Part shown: positions 26,252 to 37,112 of the stretch, piece by piece
Position numbering within the stretch: position 1 is the first letter of the stretch
Layout: the number at the start of each line of letters is the position of its first letter
Assembly: GCA_964017145.1 (NCBI GenBank)
Contig: OZ024840.1
Span: 3,658,001 to 3,722,000, forward strand
Direction: 5' to 3'
Source: Agrocybe praecox
Taxonomy: Eukaryota > Basidiomycota > Agaricomycetes > Agaricales > Agrocybaceae
DNA length: 64,000 nt
The notes under the pieces: generated by a model
The model's database searches: none
Seen by the model: only the letters and a program-made list of their open reading frames with translations
What the model was told of the DNA's origin: nothing
Made by a program: the position numbers and the translations under genes

Positions 26252-27298
26252 TTACGAGGAAGTTTCGGGACCACCGACGCTCCATCTTGCAAAGTCGACC
26301 ACCTCGATACCAGCTTCGTGCTTCTCGCCCCACTTGCTCAAGGCGTCCTTTACAAGTAACCCGTTCAATTCTCCGGGTAATGAGAAGAACGACTGGTTCA
26401 GCAACGCGCTTTCATCTCCTTGGTTCGTTCCTTGCACACTAGCAGGGTCGGAACCAGCAATTTGACGCGCTAGTGCGCGCTCGAGGACGTCAAGGGATGT
26501 TCTGAAGGCTGAATCACGGAGGAGCGTTGGGAGGTTGGGGGATGACAAGCGCATGAGTGTAAGTGCTGCGAGGGGTCCGGAGGGAAGATAAGCGTGTACT
26601 GCGTTATGGATGTACGAGGAAAGACGGAGAGCGGCGGTCGTGTTCGCTGGGTTGGGATCTTCGATGATGGCACGCGCACGGCGCAGGGAAATGTTCTCGC
26701 CGACTTTAACGATCGTATCGCGGATGGCGGTGTGCACCGTCGTTGACGACGATGAGCCTGGAGACCCGGCTGCGACATCGTGAGGGATTAGAGGCGCTTC
26801 GGAGAGTTCTTCAATCGACAGAGTAGTGAATGCCGCTGAGTCCTGGGCACCAGCAGCTTTGGCTTCGGACAGGAAAGCAGCGGTATGTGCAATATCGACG
26901 GCGAGCTTGGCAAATAGCTCGTTCCTGCCGACGAAGTCGGTCTCGCAGTTCAGCTCGACCATCGCTGCGCGTACGCCGCCAACAGCTTTTAGACCCCCAC
27001 CCTGGGACAGCACGCTGGTGGCTATCACGCCCTGGTTCGTCTCTCTCGAAGCGACCTTGGCTGCCTTGGCCTCACCAGTCCGGATGAGGTCCTCCTGGAG
27101 CCATGCAAGGGCGTCAGACACGTTGTTGTTCGTCGCTGAGAGCGCTTCGCGGGCCTTGGACAGGCTGACTTCTGTCTGCTTGCGCAATTCGGCGATGAGT
27201 GCAATGGGTACTTTTATGGGTGACTCGGAGTAGAAACGAAGAGCACGAGAGGAGACACGGGAGGTGCAAGAGGGAGAGAGTCGAGGAAGGCGAAGCAT
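26252..27298 (-). CDS. TSF1: Mitochondrial elongation factor Ts
   Basis: A GDP/GTP exchange factor for mitochondrial EF-Tu. It is a single uninterrupted exon, notable in this intron-rich region. The ATG at 27298 opens an Arg/Ser-rich presequence (MLRLPRLSPSCTSRVSSRAL). Then comes the UBA-like N-terminal domain (LIAELRKQTEVSLSKAREAL, ALAWLQEDL), the core motif MVELNCETDFVGRNELFAKL, and a dimerisation domain interrupted by a low-complexity linker. Later motifs are ENISLRRARAI and SYIHNAVHAYLP. The C-terminus is VDFARWSVGGPETSS. About 349 residues. The in-frame extension to 27346 begins with a non-ATG codon. It diverges from NAF1 with only 164 bp between the starts. Confidence 0.92.
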   Translation of the reverse strand: MLRLPRLSPSCTSRVSSRALRFYSESPIKVPIALIAELRKQTEVSLSKAREALSATNNNVSDALAWLQEDLIRTGEAKAAKVASRETNQGVIATSVLSQGGGLKAVGGVRAAMVELNCETDFVGRNELFAKLAVDIAHTAAFLSEAKAAGAQDSAAFTTLSIEELSEAPLIPHDVAAGSPGSSSSTTVHTAIRDTIVKVGENISLRRARAIIEDPNPANTTAALRLSSYIHNAVHAYLPSGPLAALTLMRLSSPNLPTLLRDSAFRTSLDVLERALARQIAGSDPASVQGTNQGDESALLNQSFFSLPGELNGLLVKDALSKWGEKHEAGIEVVDFARWSVGGPETSS

Positions 27299-27462
27299 CG
27301 TGTCGTCGTCGTTGGCGTCGGAAAGAAAGGGAACAGCGTGACGCAAAGAGCAAAAATTAGACGCGCCTGATTGTACTCCCTAAATTGGAAATACACATAA
27401 CCACGCGCGGGATCAGGACTCCAAATTTTTCTTGTCTTGGTTGACCTTTCAACGCCAAAATC
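27299..27462. promoter_or_regulatory. Short divergent promoter, EF-Ts / NAF1
   Basis: The two start codons are 164 bp apart on opposite strands, so both promoters must fit or overlap here. No TATA box is obvious. The call is inferred from spacing only. Confidence 0.5.
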
Positions 27463-30048
27463 ATGGATAACCATGGCTTCAAAGTCCCACATACCATACC
27501 GCAGGACTTGCTGCTTATTCAGGAGTTGATCGGGGCACCCTTACCTGGTCCGAGTTCGACTTTGACGAACACCGTGCAAAGTGTTGTTCATGCCGCCGCG
27601 TCACTTTCGCCTACGACAAATCAGAGTCCACCAACAGTGGATTTGGCTCCTGTGGGATTGAGCGGAGATGCAAATGAGGATATTAGCAGTTCAGACGAGG
27701 AAGGGGGAGAAAAAAAGAAGAAAGTGAATGTCCAGGTCGATATTGAACAAACCGCTCAGGAGGAAAAGATGATGGAAGTGGACGTAGAGAAACCCTCACA
27801 GGAGGAAAAGGCGGTAGAAAAAACAAAGGAAGTGGCAGAGGACGAAGAAGACGTCGCGAGTGAAGAGGAAATAGCTGCTGACCTCATTAATGGTGCAGGA
27901 AGCACAGGAACTGACGAAGACGACCTCATGAAGGCCGGTTCAACAGAGATACGGTGGGCTTACATTCATATCCTCGTTCTATTCTATACGGTTGCTAATG
28001 TTGCGTTTCATAGAACAGAACCTGCATCAACCTCTTCCGACTCTTCTTCAGAGTCCTCCTCAGACTCGGACTCGACCTCGTCTGGATCGGATTCGGACGA
28101 CGACGAGCCAGAATCCAAGTCTAAAATAAAAGTATTGGTCAACGACGCAGATGACCTCGGTCTGGACGAAGACGACAACCCGCTACCCTCCACCAGTGGA
28201 TATTACACTACCAAACATGAAGTCCCCGAGACAGAAGCGCCTATAACTGTCCCCGATGTAGCTGAAGTCGGCGTTGAAGAGATTTTGGAAAAGGTCGGCG
28301 AGGTGATGAATGTCGTGGAGTCGACAAAGAGCGTCATCGTTCGAGGACTACTAACGGACGATCCCACAATGACCAGGGCGTCAGACAAGGCGCTGGACTC
28401 GGATACACTCTTAGTGTTTGAGGATAGGAAAGTGCTGGGATATGTACGTGTTTTCTTTCTTCCTTTCTTCTCTTTCGCATTTCTTTCTAGTATATGTCTC
28501 ATATTCATTTCATTTCGTTGATGACTATCTTCAATTCACCGAATCCTCACACTTTCCCAAGTACAGATCTATGAAACCTTTGGACCCACCACACAGCCCT
28601 TTTACTTGATAAAGTTCTCCTCTTCCTTCCCTCTAGATCCCATAGTTGTCACTGTAGGCCGTTCAGTGTTCAATGTTCGTGCGCGGAGTAGGTTTGTGTT
28701 CGTTAGCCAGATCAAGGCAATCAAAGGTAGCGATGCGAGCAATGTACACGATGAGGAGCCTGCGGACGACGAGTTGGAATTCAGCGATGACGAAAAGGAA
28801 GCAGAGTGGAGGGCAAGGTTGAAGCGGAAGTAAGTGTTTCAAAATTTTGTTTCAGATTTCCAACTCCTCTACCACTACCGCATATTCTTTTGTCTGCGTT
28901 ACCCATAACCATAACTTACTCTTTCTTTATTTCCTTCAAGACGAGGCGAAAACCGCGCACGGTCATCGTCTGTGGTCTCATCCCGCCAATCAACGCCCAA
29001 CCCAACACACATGCGCGACCAAGAGCTTGCATCTGCCGAACGCGACGAATACATTAGTCGGAACCCGTACGACGAGCATGGGCCGTATGATGTAGACTAT
29101 CCGTCTACTTCGACATCTACTGTACCACGTGCGGGTCTTTCAAGTTTAGGAGGGAGGATGCCTGTACCCTACGACGATCCGTATGGAGAGGAGTATACCG
29201 CCCCGGATGTGGTTGACCGAGAGATGGGGGCTACTCCTGCGTCAGGACCTGGCCCTTCTTCGTCAGGTACACACTCGAGAGGACGTGGTAGAGGAGGTGG
29301 GGGACGTGAGAGAGACAGGGGACGTGGACGCGGCAGGGATCGTGAAAGGGGACGAGGCGGTGGCGGAGGAAGGGGTGCCAGGGGAGGAGGTCGATATGGA
29401 AATGATCGACAGTCTGCGCCATCTGACGCGTCCATGGACACGTACGAGAGCAATGGTCGTGCTGTGTCGCCTACTTCTATGGCTATTGCACGCGCTACTG
29501 GTAACGGTACTGGATATGGATTCTCAGGGCAGTCTCAAGCGTACGGAGGCCATGGTTATGCTGCAGGCGGCAGATTTGATGGAAGAGGTCACAGTCAAGA
29601 GCAGTATCATCCTCAGCAGCAGCAACAGCAACAGCAGTATTACCGTCAGCAACAGAATCAATCTCCGTTCCAGCAGCCTGAAATACCAGGGCTTGGTGGG
29701 TACGGAGGTTCCAGTAGAGGCGGCGGTATGAGCTCGCCGACATGGGGGTATAATCAAAACCAGATGCTCCAAAATAACTGGAACATGCCATCATTTGCAT
29801 ACCAGCAACAGCAGGGGTATGGCATGGCTCCAGCAGGTGTTCAGCCACACATAAACCCTCGGTTCAGTTTTGGTATGGGAGCTGTGCCTCCTACGACTGC
29901 GTCGCCCGCGCCGATATTCGATGGAGCTTGGAGCATACCAAACTCGAGCTCGTCAGGTCAGACTGGAGGTTCTGGTGCTGCTGATGCTCAATATCCTCAG
30001 TCCCAGTCCCAGTCCCGGGGACAACACAACCATAGCGACTGGGAATAA
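27463..30048 (+). CDS. NAF1: H/ACA snoRNP assembly factor Naf1
   Basis: Binds Cbf5 and nascent H/ACA RNAs in the nucleus and is later exchanged for Gar1. The ATG at 27463 (MDNHGFKVPHTIPQDLLLIQ) leads into acidic and Ser/Asp-rich low complexity. The Gar1-like core follows: ESTKSVIVRGLLTDD, DTLLVFEDRKVLGY joined by splicing to IYETFGPTTQPFYLIKF, then FNVRARSRFVFVSQIKAIKG. The acidic DDELEFSDDEKEAEW and a long disordered tail come next, with an RGG-like block (29275-29400), a polyglutamine run encoded by CAG/CAA (29614-29637) and a C-terminus ending HNHSDWE. The core plus disordered tail fits Naf1 better than Gar1. Introns near 27960-28012, 28445-28565 and 28830-28940. Confidence 0.88.
29614..29637 (+). 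repeat. CAG/CAA polyglutamine tract in NAF1
   Basis: Eight consecutive Gln codons (CAG and CAA mixed) within a longer Gln/Tyr-rich segment. A likely length-variable microsatellite in the disordered tail. Confidence 0.8.
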
Positions 30049-31517
30049 GCTAAATACTTTGGCTTGCAAAAGTCGAGTAAAAGTACTGTACGTATTATAT
30101 TCTTATTGGTAATAAATATTATCTAGTACATCTTCCATTATCACGCGTGTATCAAAGACGGCCAGCGCTGCAGCTCTCAAACGCGCACGTTTATCTAAGG
30201 AACGTTTAAACTTCTCAGGGCGCGTGCGTGTGTGAGTGATATAAATAAACTCTTAGGTCAGATCTATAAATATCACATCAATTCCATTTTTAATTTCAAA
30301 TTGGCCATATGGTGCGCTTGAGCTGATAACAGCAAGAGGTTGTAGATAGTCTCTGGCACTTCGTGGATAGTTTTCTATTTCAACTGCATATCGAGCCTTG
30401 GAAACGCAGGCTGTGTAATTTCTATCCTAATATAGTGTTGTAACATGAGCTCAACTCTTTTTTTCCGGCCAGGAAGTCGAGGTGAGGTGAATTTCGGCGA
30501 ATTTCACAAAGGGCAGTCGCTAAGAGGACTCATGGAATGTTCTTCTAGTGTAACACTGTTGTAGTAGGTGTTCCTGATAGCTTATCTGACTACTACGCTA
30601 CGTCCCAGTCTAAGAAGTACAACTACGAACATCCTCCCGATTATCTACAATGATCATTAATCTACGATACTACTCGCCGCTGTGGTACGTTGTACTTTAT
30701 TAGCTGGCATCATTCTTCATCGCATCGGTGATTTCTGTTACGACCTACAAGTTCCCAAAAATAACAATCCTCATTCTTAGGTCAATTCAGTTTAGGCGTT
30801 CTATCATTTTCTCCGCCCCTTCCTTGATCAGAAGCTGTATATGCATATATGTGCAACGTTTTCACGAGTACAAAACGTCCATGCGTTCGTAGAAGGGCAA
30901 ATTTTATCATTGCTCTCTTTGATCTTTGAATATACCCCGCGTACGAACTCAGTTATCAACCACCGTCCGACACCGCACACGTTTAGCAACTGCATCTGGT
31001 TCTTCCTAGGCAACTCCTGCCGCACCTGCGTGAATCGCACTTCCAGGTACTCCACCATCCATCTGCTTCGAGCTGTCGAACTGCCTGCTTTATTGTTCAG
31101 ATGAGGTAAAGGCTACAGATAAAGGGTCAATTATACTCTATTACGATCTATGAATAAACTTCATTCACATCGTGCTTCAACTGCCCAACGGTCCCGGGAT
31201 ATAGATATCATCGACCATCCTTCGACGGAATCTCGGCAGTGTTTGTTTTATCAGACATGATTTCGTTTTTGGTTGGCTAGGATGCAATGGCAAGTGTGGA
31301 CCACTGGTAACCGTAGATCGCTCGAATCCCGAATTGGGTTTGGAACTAAGATTGAAGCCATGCATGGTTACTTTTCCGGTATTAGGCTTCTCTTTGTCCG
31401 CCCGTGTGTTCCTTCGTTTGATGATTGAAGCTATGAGGGGGAAAAGAAGAGTTTAAAGGAGAGAGCAAACGCTACTCTCGCTCCCTCCCAACCAATTCCC
31501 CCATTTCCAGCTGAGAT
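30049..31517. other. Large intergenic gap with a possible coding relic
   Basis: About 1.5 kb between NAF1 and RNase T2. The minus strand at 30780-31110 has coding-like patches (one ends IKEGAEKMIERLN before a stop), but they do not assemble into a gene with consistent splicing and are probably a relic or chance. The rest shows nothing recognisable. Confidence 0.3.
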
Positions 31518-33728
31518 ATGTTGAGAGGTACCTCCTTCTTCATCGTCGCCTCGACCTTCGTGGGCACGGCTCTTTCTGTTGCTTTGAATAGTCACGTCGG
31601 CACCTCCCAGCTCTTCGACAGATCGACGTTATTGTCGTCCGGATGTTCTACCACTGGCCAAGCGTCTTGCCATAACACTTCTTCGGTGTCAAACCTTTGC
31701 TGCTTCGAAGCGCCAGGAGGATTATTGCTTCAGACCCAGGTATGCTGCGAGTCAAAACCTCATGGATCGATGCTAACTTGGAGAAATAGTTCTGGGACAC
31801 CAACCCATCCACTGGACCGTCTGACAGCTGGACCATCCACGGTAAGTAACACTTCGACGGCTTCTCCAAGTAGCGCACTGATCAAGTGAATTATCCCAGG
31901 ACTTTGGCCAGACCAGTGAGGTTTTCAGCTCCTCGAAGATACTGGCATCATTGCTAATAAATTTCCATCTTCAGTTGCGACACCACTTTCAGCGAGAACT
32001 GCGATTCTTCGCGTGCTTACACTGGGATTGCCAACGTGAGTATACATGGGCAAGTTCGACATCATGTCACTTACCTCAAGCTTTCTTCGTTCCAGTTGTT
32101 GACCAGCAACGGAGCTAGCGATACCTTGTCGTTTATGAACACAGTACGAGCAATTTCAAATCTCTAGTTAACTTTCCAGATGATTGAAGAACAATTGTTG
32201 TATAGCATTGGGTCGATATCAACGGCCAAAACGAGCAATTCTGGGAGGTGAGCTGGTTTTCGCCAAGTATATAGGAAGCAGTCATTGAATAGATGTCCAT
32301 TTACAGCATGAATGGGCAACTCATGGAACTTGCATGAGGTGTGCAGGTCCAGTGACGAGAGAAGCGTTAGAAATTGACTTGTGCATTCTTCCAGTACGCT
32401 CGAGACAAAATGCTTGCCCAGTGGAAGCGTCAAGGGAGCAGAGGTGCGTGATCGTTTGCTTGTGTCGGACAATTCGAGATTGACCAAAAGCACATGATAT
32501 ACGCAGGCCGTCGCGTTCTTCCAAACTGTCGTCAAGCTATTCCAAGTGAGTGCTAGTGGACCTTCAACCTAAACATGGACCCTGACTGTTTTGGAAATGA
32601 TTAGACGCTGCCAACTTTCACTTGGCTTGAAAACGAAGGCATCACCCCCAGCACCAGCAAGACATTCACCCTGTCCCAGTTGACTTCGGCCTTGTCTGCA
32701 CAGTCCGGAGTAAGTGCATCCAGAGTTCCTATAAGCCAGGGATGACGTCGTGCTAACCAAAGGGCGGTCTTTGCTAACAGGGCTTTACGCCAGCACTTGA
32801 CTGCACATCAGGCGCCCTGAACCAGATTAGCTGGTACTTCAACTTGAAAGGATCCATTATCGATGGTACTTTCGTCCCTATCAGTATGCAAAATTTCTTT
32901 GCAATCTCTCCATTGAAACCTTGTTGACCGGAAATCGGTTGCAGGTGCACCAGAGGCTGGATCGTGCCCTTCCACTGGCATTAAATACCCACCAAAGAGC
33001 GGAAGTTCGACGACAAGCCCATCCACTACTGTGAGTATCGAAAGCTGGGTTGTGCGTGGAATTTCCCAATGCTGATGCCGATTTTATATACAGTCTACTG
33101 CTGGAGGAGTGAGTACAATACTATTCTCGTTTTGACAAAAATTCTGAACGTTTTACCTTTTTAACTTTGTTGGTATCTTCGCAGGGTACATCCACTGGCG
33201 TACGTCTCCAAACATAGCCAATCTGATTCTTCCAGGGACTAACGCCTTTTTGTTCAGGCCCCAGGTACCCTTCCCAGTAAAGCAACCATCCATGCTATAA
33301 ACACTTCTGGTTCAACCATTGGAGGACTCCTGTCTCTTGGAACCTGGTCGACGCAGACCCTCGCCACATACACATTATCTGGAACGACTTCAAGCTTCAC
33401 CATGACTTCTTCGAAGGGTAACTGTGGTGTGAGCAGTGGAGAGTTATCATGTGGCAGCGGTGTTTCCCTCACTACGTTCTCTGCGGTAAGTCGCTTTTTT
33501 CCAGTCGACAAAGTTCGATCGCGGGAGATATGCTTTTGATTGACTTTCGCTGACATGTCCTTGGTGTTTTCCCGTGAGCAGGTCTCATCAGGAGGAAATC
33601 TGCTCCTTGCCTCCGGAGGATCAACATCATTCACCAGCGACGGTGTTCCGAGTGGTAGCACTGTTTTCCCTGTGTTCACCGGTAGTAGCCACTCCGACGA
33701 CTACACACTCTCGATTGTGAGCTCGTAA
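31518..33728 (+). CDS. Secreted ribonuclease T2
   Basis: An acid endoribonuclease acting in the secretory route or outside the cell. The ATG at 31518 opens a signal peptide (MLRGTSFFIVASTFVGTALS). Cys-rich N-terminal sequence leads to FWDTNPSTGPSDSWTIHG, then LWPDHCDTTF. CAS I (HGLWPD) is assembled across a 16-nt exon at 31900-31915. CAS II (HEWATHGTC) sits on a 32-nt exon near 32307-32338. The conserved C-terminal half of the fold (LDCTSGALNQISWYFNLKG) is followed by a Ser/Thr/Gly linker spread over several 13-15 nt exons and a C-terminal domain of about 110 residues ending DDYTLSIVSS, stop at 33726. That tail resembles extensions of fungal RNase T2. More than a dozen introns in 2.2 kb. Confidence 0.92.
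31900..31915 (+). other. 16-nt micro-exon encoding the CAS I motif of RNase T2
   Basis: It is flanked by an acceptor ending CCCAG and a GTGAGG donor. With neighbouring exons it completes IHGLWPDHCD; the exon itself gives most of G-L-W-P-D-H. Without it the catalytic motif is lost. Confidence 0.75.
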
Positions 33729-34273
33729 AGAAGCCTGTATGACAGAATCTGTCTGTCCATGGTAGCCGTAAAGTTGATATTAACCTTGTATTATTAACAT
33801 CAAAGCAACAAAGACCTGAACTTTTGAGATTAAGGATCAAATGTCCAAATACGCATATAGTTTGACTCACTGATTTTTATCTTGCTTTCACGCGCATAGT
33901 ATCACCATAAGGTTTGTCGGGAAGATGGCCAGCCAGAGAGGATATGGTGGACCGCAGATCACCCTCTAACCTCCTCTAACGCCGCATTCTCGCCGATTCG
34001 AAGCCTAATGTGGTCTCTGAGGGTCTGACAAGATGTTGTGAAAGCGAAAATCCACCATACGCGACGACTTCGATTTATTCTCAGGACAATTAGTGGCCCA
34101 GTGAAGCATCCTTATAACCCCACTCTGGTCGGAGCAATGGAGCCTTCTAGCACTTTTCGCAACGTTTTTGTATAGGTTACACGTCGCTTCAGCGTGCCCT
34201 GGTTGATCCTACGTTTCGCATTGCAGCTTTAGCAAAAGCATCAAACGCTTCTCGTCTCTGTTTAACGCCCACC
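33729..34273. other. Intergenic, RNase T2 to ACT-domain gene
   Basis: A 3' flank followed by the promoter of the next plus-strand gene. No coding region was recognised. Confidence 0.4.
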
Positions 34274-34853
34274 ATGCCTCCTCCGTCAACTAGCGCAGCC
34301 TTGCACCTTATCGTTCTTCCAGAGCCTTTCTTCGTGGTGAAGCTCCAACAAGACCAGGAAATCGCTCCATGTGTCCTCAAAGACTTGACGAGCGGCAAAG
34401 GAGGATTTTTCAGCGTAACACGGACAAATGAGGAAGTCTCCATAGTGGGTGAGGCATATAAGTTCATGCCCGTGAGTTTTAAGGAGCAGTCGACGTGGAT
34501 GTGTATCAAGATACAGGGGCCAATGGAGCACAGTGAGTCGCGAACGAGTTCAACATCATGTCCGAGTCCAAAACAGAAACCAATCCTTGCCATCATTTTT
34601 CGCAGGTCTAACGGGTGTTATGGCTTCTCTAACTGCGCCCTTGAAAGTTGCAAAAGTTCCCGTCTTTGCTTTATCAACGTGGTAAGTTTTGTTGGAACTT
34701 GATGTTTGGCAAAACGACTCTGACCCCTCCAACAGGAATACAGACTATGTTCTCGTACCCACAGAAATGCTATCAGATGCAGTGAGAACGCTTGAGCGAG
34801 ACGGCTGGTTATTTGTGCGAGGGTTGAAGAGCAATCGACTAGCAAGGTTATAA
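34274..34853 (+). CDS. Small ACT-domain protein (CASTOR-like fold)
   Basis: Three exons give about 140 residues. The ATG at 34274 is followed by LHLIVLPEPFFVVKLQQDQE, then GGFFSVTRTNEEVSIVGE and TWMCIKIQGPMEHS. Across an intron come LTGVMASLTAPLKVAKVPVF, ALSTWNTDYVLVPTEML and a C-terminal LERDGWLFVRG, stop at 34851. The pattern is that of paired ACT domains, as in CASTOR arginine sensors and related fungal ACT_7 proteins. The ligand is unknown. Splice junctions (GTGAGT at 34533; GTAAGT at 34682) keep the frame. ACT assignment is moderately sure; an amino-acid sensing role is only an inference from the fold. Confidence 0.6.
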
Positions 34854-34998
34854 TATCCACATTTTCATAAGTTTTGTATTAGTAGTGTAGAATAATCTAT
34901 CGCGTGCTTGTTGAGCAACCTACTGTCCATGTAAAACAAAAATCTATGGGAGGTCCTTATCAGTGAAGGTCATCGACCGTCATGAATGTCAGACGTGT

Positions 34999-36618
34999 TC
35001 AATACACATCCGTCGCAGTCAACTCCTTTTCGGGAGGAGCCTGCTGCGGGGCTGAGGGTATTTCTTGGGATGTAGCTCCCTTCGTTTTATCTTCTACTGG
35101 GCCCGGGTTTTCCTGTTCCCATATCTTTAAAGCGCCCTCATATTCTTCCCATACTAGTCGACCTGCAAGCTCTCCCCCATACTCTCCATCATTCTCTATT
35201 TCCAAAACCTCCTCTGTCAGATCTTCTTTTGCTTTGCCTTTCGACTTGCCCTTTTCTTTTGCCTTGATATTTTCAGCGCGCATTTGCCTATCCTTCTCTC
35301 GGAGTTCTTCAGGTATCTTGACCGCCAATTTGATGGCTGCGCAATTCGAGTATAACGCTCCTGGGAGAAGAACTTCTTCGGGCATCTCCAAGACCGAGGG
35401 GTCCAGAGGTCCTTGTTGAGAAGCGGACTTTTTAGCGTCCTTTGTAGTCGCACTGGTACTATTTGCCAGAATCTTGAAAGGGGTAGGTAAGAATAGAACG
35501 TGGAGAATACTCTGAATGGCTGATATCGGGGACTTTGTGAATATGCGAAGGAGAGGTTGGAGTGTTATGTACCTGAGGGAAGAGTTAACAAGGAAGGTCA
35601 CTGGGTGTTAATGAGCAAAATGACATACAAGAAAAAGCCTAGGTACGATCCCGTTGGAGACATGGAATCAGCATTAAGGATAGTTGACACAGTATCTGCT
35701 CTGCCAATGCCTGGAGAAGCGCTGACCGCAACAATATTGGACTTCTGGATCTTGGAGCTGACAACTGGAATCGCCGAGATACCTTCTTCGGCTTTGGGAG
35801 CCTGTGCACCGTGAGGTAGGGCATCAAGTACTCGTTGGAGGTGTCTCGTGAAGATAATAGTTCTCAACGACCTCCTTCCTTCTTGAAGAAATATAGAATT
35901 GGGCTTATCATCTTCCTTGCCTTTCGAAGAGATGAATGACGCAGAGAAGGGAAGTCCGGCTGCTGCTGCATAGAAGGGATTTACGACATTAACTATCCGG
36001 ATATCTCTCTCTGCAGGGGCGACGAGAAGGGCAGGTAATAACAGGGTGGTAATGAGGAAAGTCGCGAGTGAACTGGCGTCCCGTGCCTTCTGGTCGTGCG
36101 TATTCGGTTGTTTGGAAAAGACCTTTGGAATACCAATATGCTTATGTTCGTGTGCAAACACAATGGCATCTAGACGCTGCTCTTTTCCTGTCAGGAATTT
36201 GGTACAGAATGCCCGGATAGATGAGGGTGATGTTAGGTCGCATTCTTCGGCATATATCTGCTCGTTTGACGTGGTGGAACGTAGAAGGTCGACAAGAATG
36301 GAGACACTTGAGGATTCAATGGGTTCAGGAGAAAGTGCTATGATATGTGCACCGCGTTGAGCCAAGGACTGCAATAAAGTCAGCCCTAGTGGCGTAAAGC
36401 CTCCCTATTCTCTATTTAAGTCCACTTTATGATACAATTAGACCAGAGCTTACAGTCACAAGAACCACTCTAGCGTGAAGGTCCCTTTCTCGGTTCGTCC
36501 TTCGACCTTGAGAAAATGCTCTGAAAACGAGGACAGTCAAGATTGAAACTGCTATATGCACAGCATATTTAGTTGGAAAGTATGTCGTGGCGAACGCCCC
36601 CGCAATGTGTAGAACCAT
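34999..36618 (-). CDS. Membrane-anchored SDR-like protein with degenerate active site
   Basis: The ATG at 36618 opens an N-terminal hydrophobic segment (FPTKYAVHIAVSILTVLVF), then a Rossmann start VVLVT/GGFTPLGLTLLQSL (joined by splicing), LAQRGAHIIALSPEP, the DLTSPSSIRAF cofactor-loop region and LDAIVFAHEHKHIG. The short-chain dehydrogenase pattern is clear, but TGxxxGxG reads TGGFTPLG and the YxxxK site appears as FISSK, so Tyr may be Phe and no proper catalytic Ser is seen. A second hydrophobic region (YITLQPLLRIF) and a Lys/Glu-rich tail end ELTATDVY, stop at 34999. It resembles the oxidoreductase-like Env9 group of fungi. Probably a pseudo-enzyme or an atypical SDR at the ER or lipid droplets. 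Confidence 0.65.
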
Positions 36619-37112
36619 TTATTTAAACCGAATTGTCACCGATGCATAGTCAGTGTTGCTGGAAAAGGAATGTTGCCATGACTAGCCATCACAGCGTCTG
36701 TGTCGGCTTTCTCACCGGAATACATTCAAACTCCTTCGTGCAAGGCATTAAAAAATAATAACATGATAGTCAGGTTCAGACTGTTCAATGTGTTACATAG
36801 TGTTTACAAAATATAGAGAATGCATGAGCATGAGAATTTATGCATGAAGCCTGAAAAGGTCCTCTGGCATTTTGCGCACATTAATTGCGCACTGGCCACG
36901 AACGCGACTCTCTTTTGGTCACCGTAAAAATTATTGTCAATCCTGCCAAATTCCCGCCTCATTTTCTTCGTTCCGACAGAGCGCTTGACACAGAGACGAT
37001 ATATAGCCTTCCTAGAGCTGTATTGTCCTAGGAAAGGCTTTTATCAACCTTATTCCCGCCAAATTTCACGCCTCAAACGAACTACGACCGTGCAAATTTT
37101 GCTTCGTCACCT
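36619..37112. promoter_or_regulatory. Divergent promoter region, SDR-like / SAS4-like
   Basis: 494 bp between the two start codons. AT-rich with no recognisable gene. Presumed to hold both promoters. Confidence 0.4.

Noticed and set aside
29169..29453. Pro/Arg-rich antisense frame opposite NAF1
   Set aside because: It is the complement of the Gly/Arg-rich repeat in NAF1 and is a low-complexity shadow.
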